A DNA stretch of 9,449 bases from Spirochaetaceae bacterium (GTDB taxonomy: Bacteria; Spirochaetota; Spirochaetia; Treponematales; Breznakiellaceae). The stretch lies in contig JAISZQ010000329.1 in the NCBI GenBank assembly GCA_031269165.1, positions 1-9,449 on the forward strand. Direction: 5' to 3'. Below, piece after piece: positions 5,838 to 9,449 of the stretch. A model generated the notes under the pieces. It worked only from the letters and a program-made list of their open reading frames with translations, did no database searches and had not been told where the DNA came from. A program made the translations under genes and the position numbers. Position 1 is the stretch's first letter; the number at the start of each line of letters is the position of its first letter.

Positions 5838-6081
5838 CTTAAGGGGGGAAGTCTCCCCCTCGCTCCAGCCACGCAAACCCCTCCAGGTTCCCAAAGGGTT
5901 TGCGCGTCTTCCGCTACCCCCTCTACGAGGACAAAACCATACGGTGCATGGTGACCCACGCAAGCGTGGGTTTGTGGGCGTACCCCAAGCGTCCATGGAT
6001 GGACGCATTACTGAGTACGCCCCGGCCGGAAACCCGAAACAGGATGTTGAGGGTTGGAGGCCCTGCCCCCGTAACGCCCCC
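5838..6081 (-). repeat. GC-rich repeat cassette, copy R4, split by a 138-bp insertion
   Basis: On the minus strand it reads GGGGGCGTTACGGGGG (to 6066), then about 138 bp of extra sequence (5928-6065), then CGTAGAGGGGG, TAGCGGAAGAC, the slot, and GGCTGGAGCGAGGGGG. The slot holds its own hairpin with 9-bp arms (CGCAAACCC 5872-5880 with GGGTTTGCG 5896-5904). The element stops two bases from the murG start codon and fills most of the rlpA-murG gap. Confidence 0.7.
5954..6022. other. Hairpin cluster within the R4 insertion
   Basis: Two perfect structures lie side by side: ACCCACGC-AA-GCGTGGGT (5954-5971), and a nested one with outer stem GGGCGTAC (5976-5983)/GTACGCCC (6015-6022) around inner stem GCGTCCAT-GG-ATGGACGC (5989-6006). 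No frame codes for a credible protein. It may be a second repeat inserted into the cassette. Confidence 0.7.
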
Positions 6082-6135
6082 GTTCCCCGTGCGCCGACGC
6101 CGTTCATCGGGAAAGGCTGTTTCATATACACGTTA

Positions 6136-7488
6136 TCAGTTGGCATCTTCCCGTGCCAACGCTTCGGTGATGCCGATCTCGGCAAGTTTTCGGGAAAGAT
6201 TGTCGGCATTCTCGGCTTTGACGTTCGTTATGACGACGCGATAGTACTTATCCCCTTTGTCTTCATAGGGTTCGTACGAGGGACTAAGACCGGCATCAGA
6301 AAGTTTCAAAAACACGCCGCTCGCGTTCTTCATATCGGTAAACGAACCGACCTGAACCCGGTACTTCTTGCCCTGAACTATCGGTGAACCGGTAAACTCG
6401 ATCTTTTCGGCTCCGGGCCGGGGACCGGTTACGGGAACCGAAGCGGCGGGATTCGCCTCAGGTGGCGATGCGGCTGAAGCCGGGGTCTGTGCGGCGGTCG
6501 GCGTGGATGGTATCCGTGACGTGGCCGAGACTGAAGCGGCTGGTGAAACCGGCGTTATGACGGAAGTTGTCGCACGGGGCGTGGCGGTCGGCGGGACTTG
6601 CTCATCAACCACGATGTACCCGGGATCCGAGGGCCGCCTGATTTCAGGTATATTCTCCACTTGGCCGGTAACGCGGGAAACCGACGAGCCTGGTACGGGA
6701 ACGGGTGCCGACGGGACTCTTGGTGCGGCAGGCGCCATAACCGGCGTCCCTGTTGTATTCGTTTGGGATGCGGGAGTCTGCGGCGATGAAGGCGCGGCAT
6801 TTGCGGCGACGGTTCCTGATGACGCGGGCGTTTGAGGCGATGAAGACGCGGCGGCGGTTCCCGATGATGCGGGTGTTTGGGGCGATGAAGGCGCGGCGGC
6901 GGTTCCCGATGACGCGGGCGTTTGGGGTGATGAAGACGTGGCGGTTGCGGTGGCGGTACTCCCCGATGATGCGGGCGCGGACGTGCGGGATGCGGCGGGT
7001 GTTGTACCCGCAAGCGTGGCGCTTACCCCGAGTTCCCGCATCAAAGACTGGGCGGACTCACGAGTAGTCGATTCGATGACAACTTTGGCGGTACCGGCAG
7101 CAAGCATATCAAGCCGTTCCGCAGCCGCACGGGATACGTCGAGTATGCGGGAACGGACAAACGGCCCCCGGTCGTTTACCCGGACGGCGATTTTTTTACC
7201 ATTTTCGGTGTTGGTCACGATGAGATATGTTCCAAAAGGCAAATCGGCGTGGGCCGCCGTGAACTGCGTGGGATCAAAAATCTCCCCCGAAGCGGTGGCG
7301 CGACCGGCAAATTCGGCTCCATACCACGAAGCGACTCCTTCCTGACGGAAATTACCCGTTATTGGGGTCATGTCGGCAGAAAGCACGGACGATGCTTCCG
7401 TCTCCACTGCGATCGGTTCTTCCGATTGGGCCCACAAAAAAACGCCCATAGCAAGGGAAAAAACAAAAACCGCACTTATCTTTTTCAT
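6136..7488 (-). CDS. rlpA: RlpA-like septal lytic transglycosylase with SPOR domain
   Basis: A 450-residue exported protein. Residues 1-20 (MKKISAVFVFSLAMGVFLWA) are a signal peptide with no lipobox. Residues about 50-140 are the double-psi beta-barrel: GVASWYG, TASGE, TAAH, LPFGT, VRVNDRGPF, ILDVS. E69, H80 and D106 have the same spacing as the catalytic residues of Pseudomonas RlpA, so activity is likely: cleavage of glycan strands stripped of peptides. About 160-370 is a Pro/Ala/Ser/Thr linker with 15-residue repeats. Residues about 374-444 are a SPOR domain (YRVQVGSF...YYRVVI), which binds denuded septal peptidoglycan. ATG 7488 gives a clean signal peptide; an ATG at 7515 is possible. No clear Shine-Dalgarno is seen, and the upstream region holds a repeat element. 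Confidence 0.93.
   Translation of the reverse strand: MKKISAVFVFSLAMGVFLWAQSEEPIAVETEASSVLSADMTPITGNFRQEGVASWYGAEFAGRATASGEIFDPTQFTAAHADLPFGTYLIVTNTENGKKIAVRVNDRGPFVRSRILDVSRAAAERLDMLAAGTAKVVIESTTRESAQSLMRELGVSATLAGTTPAASRTSAPASSGSTATATATSSSPQTPASSGTAAAPSSPQTPASSGTAAASSSPQTPASSGTVAANAAPSSPQTPASQTNTTGTPVMAPAAPRVPSAPVPVPGSSVSRVTGQVENIPEIRRPSDPGYIVVDEQVPPTATPRATTSVITPVSPAASVSATSRIPSTPTAAQTPASAASPPEANPAASVPVTGPRPGAEKIEFTGSPIVQGKKYRVQVGSFTDMKNASGVFLKLSDAGLSPSYEPYEDKGDKYYRVVITNVKAENADNLSRKLAEIGITEALAREDAN
6782..6979 (-). repeat. 45-bp coding repeat in the rlpA linker
   Basis: Unit starts at 6782, 6836, 6881 and 6926 give periods of 54, 45 and 45 bp. Each unit encodes SSPQTPASSGT plus an Ala-rich tail. 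Units differ by in-frame 9-bp insertions, so the frame is kept while length can vary. It forms a flexible periplasmic linker between the catalytic and SPOR domains. Confidence 0.85.
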
Positions 7489-7588
7489 AATGTTATTATC
7501 GGCATAACGAAACATAAAGTTAAACGAATTTACGATGAGGGTACAAGCCCGGAGCAAGGGGGAAGGCTTTCCCCAGTCAACAACGCAA

Positions 7589-7796
7589 GAGCCTGTTCAA
7601 AAACCCCGCAGGATGTCCGCCTCCGCTGTGATTCGGGGGCGTTACGGGGGTTTGACCCCCGTTGAAGGGGGTAGCGGAGGACGGGCTCAAACCATTGCGG
7701 GGTATACTCCGCAATGGTTTGAGCTTGGCCGGAGCGAGGGGGAAGGCGCGGCACCCTGGTGCCGTTCCCCCTTTTGCCGGGGTTGGAAACAGGTTC
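7589..7796 (+). mobile_element. MITE-like repeat cassette, copy R5
   Basis: The left end GAGCCTGTTCAAAAACC and right end GGTTGGAAACAGGTTC are imperfect inverted repeats matching the ends of the element at 8922-9075. Inside are the cassette core (GATTCGGGGGCGTTACGG, CCCCCGTT, AGGGGGTAGCGGAGGAC), the long palindrome at 7685-7724, GGAGCGAGGGGGAAGG, and an extra GGCACC-CT-GGTGCC hairpin. It encodes no protein, so it would need a transposase in trans. No target duplication remains. Confidence 0.65.
7685..7724. repeat. 18-bp-arm palindrome in the R5 slot
   Basis: Arms 7685-7702 and 7707-7724 pair with one position reduced to G-T; the centre is TATA. It is nearly identical to the inner part of the 739-789 palindrome. 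Confidence 0.85.
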
Positions 7797-7929
7797 ACCT
7801 GCCAGGCGATACCGGATGCCCGTTCCCTGATGGGGTACGAAAACGCCGCGTCTAGCGTAATACTACCGCGAAAAATTTTTAACGGAGCATCAGAATCCCG
7901 CTTAACGAAGCCGCTTATGAGAACGGCGT

Positions 7930-8853
7930 TTATGGGCGTTTGAGCGCAGGGATGAGCGCGTTAAGGGGGAACGTGCCTGAGATGATTACCGTGCTGCCGC
8001 CACTGTCGAGGGCGGGCGGGTTTGCGAAGAGGAGTTCGGTGAGAAGCGCGTTTGCCGCGTTTGGCGGTATCCGTTTGCCGATTGTTGCCCGTGCGAGCGA
8101 GAGGATGGCCGACAGGGCTTTGGCCTCGCTGGGGGATCTTGTCTTGAGGGAGAGCGTTGACCGATAAGGGGCCGCCTGACTATCCGGGGAAACCGTCAGC
8201 GTGATGTGTTGAAGCGTGATGTCAAACGGGATTCCCAGCCGACGGATGAGGCCGGCGGTCTCGGAGGAAGGAACATAACACGCGAAGGCGGGCGGCGTTC
8301 CGGCTTCGCGTTCACGTCTTGCGTCGGCAAAAAACACGCCGAATTCTTCGTTGGGGGCCGCAGGCGTTGTCTGGTCCGGGGTGCGGCCAATCTGTATGTA
8401 TGCCTCGTTCTTTTCGATTGAGAGGGCGACCGTGCCTTGCCGCCACCATTTCTTGCCGTCTATTGTTACCTTTTTCCAGTTTGGGCTCAGTCCTAAGGCG
8501 AAGTTATAGGAAGAAGCGGGATAGGTTCCCCGTGTTATGAGGAAATAGTTTTGTGAAGCGGGTTTTTCGCCGTCCGCAGCATCCTGATACACGCCGAACA
8601 CGGCATAGTCGCACTTGTCCACGAATTGCGCCGCGTTTTTGTCGCCCATGAGGTCGGGGTACACGTCTTGGATCACGGTTTTGAGGTGGGGGGCGTTGGC
8701 GAAACCGTAGGCTATCGCGCCGGAGGGCAAACGGGATTCAGGCGTCATCTCTTTCTCAGCGACGCGAGGGGTTGTCGCGCAGGAGGCTGCGAGAACAACG
8801 CACAGACCGAGAAAGAGGAGGAATAACCCCGCAAAACCGTGCCGTTTACTCAT
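7930..8853 (-). CDS. Putative lipoprotein of unknown function
   Basis: A 307-residue protein; I do not recognise the family. The N-terminus (MSKR, then a hydrophobic stretch to LAASC) is a lipoprotein signal with the lipidated Cys at 25, permissive as in spirochaetes. The mature part alternates beta-type stretches (NYFLITRGTYPASSYNFALG, WWRQGTVALSI, EAYIQIGRT) with a C-terminal half carrying ITLTVSPDS, a Ser/Ala-rich helix (SPSEAKALSAILSLARATIG) and a final STVIISGTFPLNALIP strand. The open frame continues upstream to 9165, but that extension translates repeat DNA and a mobile element, so I start at ATG 8853, directly before the signal peptide. The ribosome binding site is weak (GGAA about 12 bases upstream). 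Probably membrane-anchored in the periplasm or at the outer membrane. Confidence 0.75.
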   Translation of the reverse strand: MSKRHGFAGLFLLFLGLCVVLAASCATTPRVAEKEMTPESRLPSGAIAYGFANAPHLKTVIQDVYPDLMGDKNAAQFVDKCDYAVFGVYQDAADGEKPASQNYFLITRGTYPASSYNFALGLSPNWKKVTIDGKKWWRQGTVALSIEKNEAYIQIGRTPDQTTPAAPNEEFGVFFADARREREAGTPPAFACYVPSSETAGLIRRLGIPFDITLQHITLTVSPDSQAAPYRSTLSLKTRSPSEAKALSAILSLARATIGKRIPPNAANALLTELLFANPPALDSGGSTVIISGTFPLNALIPALKRP

Positions 8854-8879
8854 ACGCGGGTTCCGTGCTTGAGTGCATT

Positions 8880-9165
8880 GTGGGGGCTGTCCCCCCTTCG
8901 GGGAATTGAAAATGATAAATGGAGGCTGTTCCAAAACCAAACATAAGGGGGAAGGCTCCCCCTCGCTCCAGCCGCCTACGCCGTCTTCCGCTACCCCCTC
9001 TACGGGGGTCAGACCCCCGTAACGCCCCCGAATCACGGCGGAAACTTGTATCCTGCGGAGTTTTGGAACAGGCTCAATGGATAACGGAAAATGATAAGAA
9101 GGGTACGAGCAACCGCCTAAACACGACATTTTCCATTCCCCATTTTCAATTATCCATTCGCGCAA
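8880..9165 (-). repeat. Gene-end repeat, copy interrupted by a mobile element
   Basis: Reverse-strand counterpart of 46-180. It starts in the last codons of the protease gene (GCGCGAATGG) and runs through ATGTCGTGTTT and CCCTTC to the break at TTATCCATT. After the 154-bp insertion it resumes with ATTTATCATTTTCAATTCCCC and ends at the GGGG..CAGCCCCC block. It carries an extra TTGAAAATGGG segment relative to the other copy. Confidence 0.7.
8922..9075 (-). mobile_element. 154-bp MITE-like element with terminal inverted repeats (copy R6)
   Basis: Left end GAGGCTGTTCCAAAACC and right end GTTTTGGAACAGGCTC are inverted repeats with one mismatch. AATG occurs on both sides (8918-8921 and 9076-9079) as a 4-bp target duplication. 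Removing the element and one AATG restores a sequence matching the intact gene-end repeat around 131-134. The interior is the cassette core with a minimal slot (GGCGTAGGC) and no palindrome. It has no coding capacity; ends of this style are typical of DDE-transposase insertion sequences, but I cannot name the family. Confidence 0.8.
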
Positions 9166-9449
9166 CGCGCGCCCTCCCCCGCCCGGACAGCGTAAAGAAC
9201 GTGCAAAGGCTGATCGCCGTGAACCCCGACCAGCCGTTCATGCACCGGGTCAACCATTAAATCCATCCCCTCAAGAGGCAGCGCGCCGAGGAGGATGTCT
9301 TTCGCGTTGGGAACCACCACGGCGGGAAGAACGATACTCCGGTCTTTCCACCGGATTTTCACCCCTTCCGTTACGGCATAGGTATCCGTCTTGCCGTCCG
9401 CCAGCGTCGATTCCGATGTTTCCTCGATGGTAAGCCCCAACTTTTGCCG
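9150..9449 (-). CDS. Clan AA (retropepsin-like) aspartic protease, C-terminal part
   Basis: The frame is open to the window edge, so the N-terminus with the catalytic DTGA motif lies outside. The visible 99 residues contain KLGLTIEE, the LADGKTD..YAV stretch, VKIRWKDRSIVLPAVVVP, and ILLGALPLEGMDLMVDP, whose LLG matches the hydrophobic-hydrophobic-Gly motif of retropepsins. RLVGVHGD is the usual end of this bacterial family, which are small (about 120-residue) soluble proteins with poorly known substrates. The last dozen residues (AVRAGEGARCANG) extend beyond that and are partly encoded by the gene-end repeat, which also supplies the stop. Confidence 0.75.
   Translation of the reverse strand, partial: RQKLGLTIEETSESTLADGKTDTYAVTEGVKIRWKDRSIVLPAVVVPNAKDILLGALPLEGMDLMVDPVHERLVGVHGDQPLHVLYAVRAGEGARCANG

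Noticed and set aside
6938..7345. 135-residue plus-strand frame opposite rlpA
   Set aside because: Antisense shadow of the RlpA domain, whose family motifs are clear on the minus strand.
8854..9165. N-terminal extension of the lipoprotein frame up to 9165
   Set aside because: It translates the gene-end repeat and the 154-bp element; the true start is just before the signal peptide at 8853.

Overview
The window looks like a GC-rich spirochaete chromosome segment, most likely Treponema-like. The reasons are the compact nadD/yqeK - LytR-C-domain protein - rsfS operon, a MurG with HESD where most have HEQN, an RlpA-SPOR protein, and a lipoprotein with a permissive lipobox. This placement is inference from family knowledge. 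A termite-gut treponeme would fit the heavy repeat load, but nothing in the sequence proves it.

Layout. 1-81 is the tail of an unidentified gene. 82-965 is non-coding: a gene-end repeat (46-180), an 80-base direct repeat (161-237 and 529-605), small hairpins, a repeat cassette (604-833) and a short leader. 966-3664 (+) is a tight operon of three overlapping genes: a NadD-YqeK fusion (NAD synthesis plus an HD hydrolase), a membrane-anchored LCP/LytR-C protein whose LCP catalytic residues look lost, and RsfS (ribosome silencing). 3665-4755 is a 1.1 kb convergent intergenic region made almost wholly of repeats: a cassette copy, a cluster of 'CGTCATTGCGAG' hairpins, and a 13-unit array of 23-bp palindromic repeats. 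4756-5835 (-) is murG. 5836-6135 holds another cassette copy carrying its own hairpin insertion. 6136-7488 (-) is a secreted RlpA-like lytic transglycosylase with a repeat-rich linker and a SPOR domain. 7489-7929 is non-coding and holds a MITE-like cassette copy (7589-7796); I see nothing recognisable in 7797-7929. 7930-8853 (-) is an unrecognised lipoprotein. 8854-9149 holds a 154-bp MITE-like element with terminal inverted repeats, inserted in a second copy of the gene-end repeat. 9150-9449 (-) is the C-terminal part of a clan AA aspartic protease running off the window.

How it fits together. The gene content is ordinary housekeeping: cofactor synthesis, ribosome control and cell-wall work (MurG makes lipid II, RlpA-SPOR acts on denuded septal glycan). 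The unusual part is the intergenic DNA. At least five copies of one GC-rich cassette share the same flanks but carry different hairpins in one internal slot, and the best-preserved copy has inverted termini, a 4-bp target duplication and a recognisable empty site at the other end of the window. With the 23-bp palindrome array beside murG, these are the best candidates for something undescribed.
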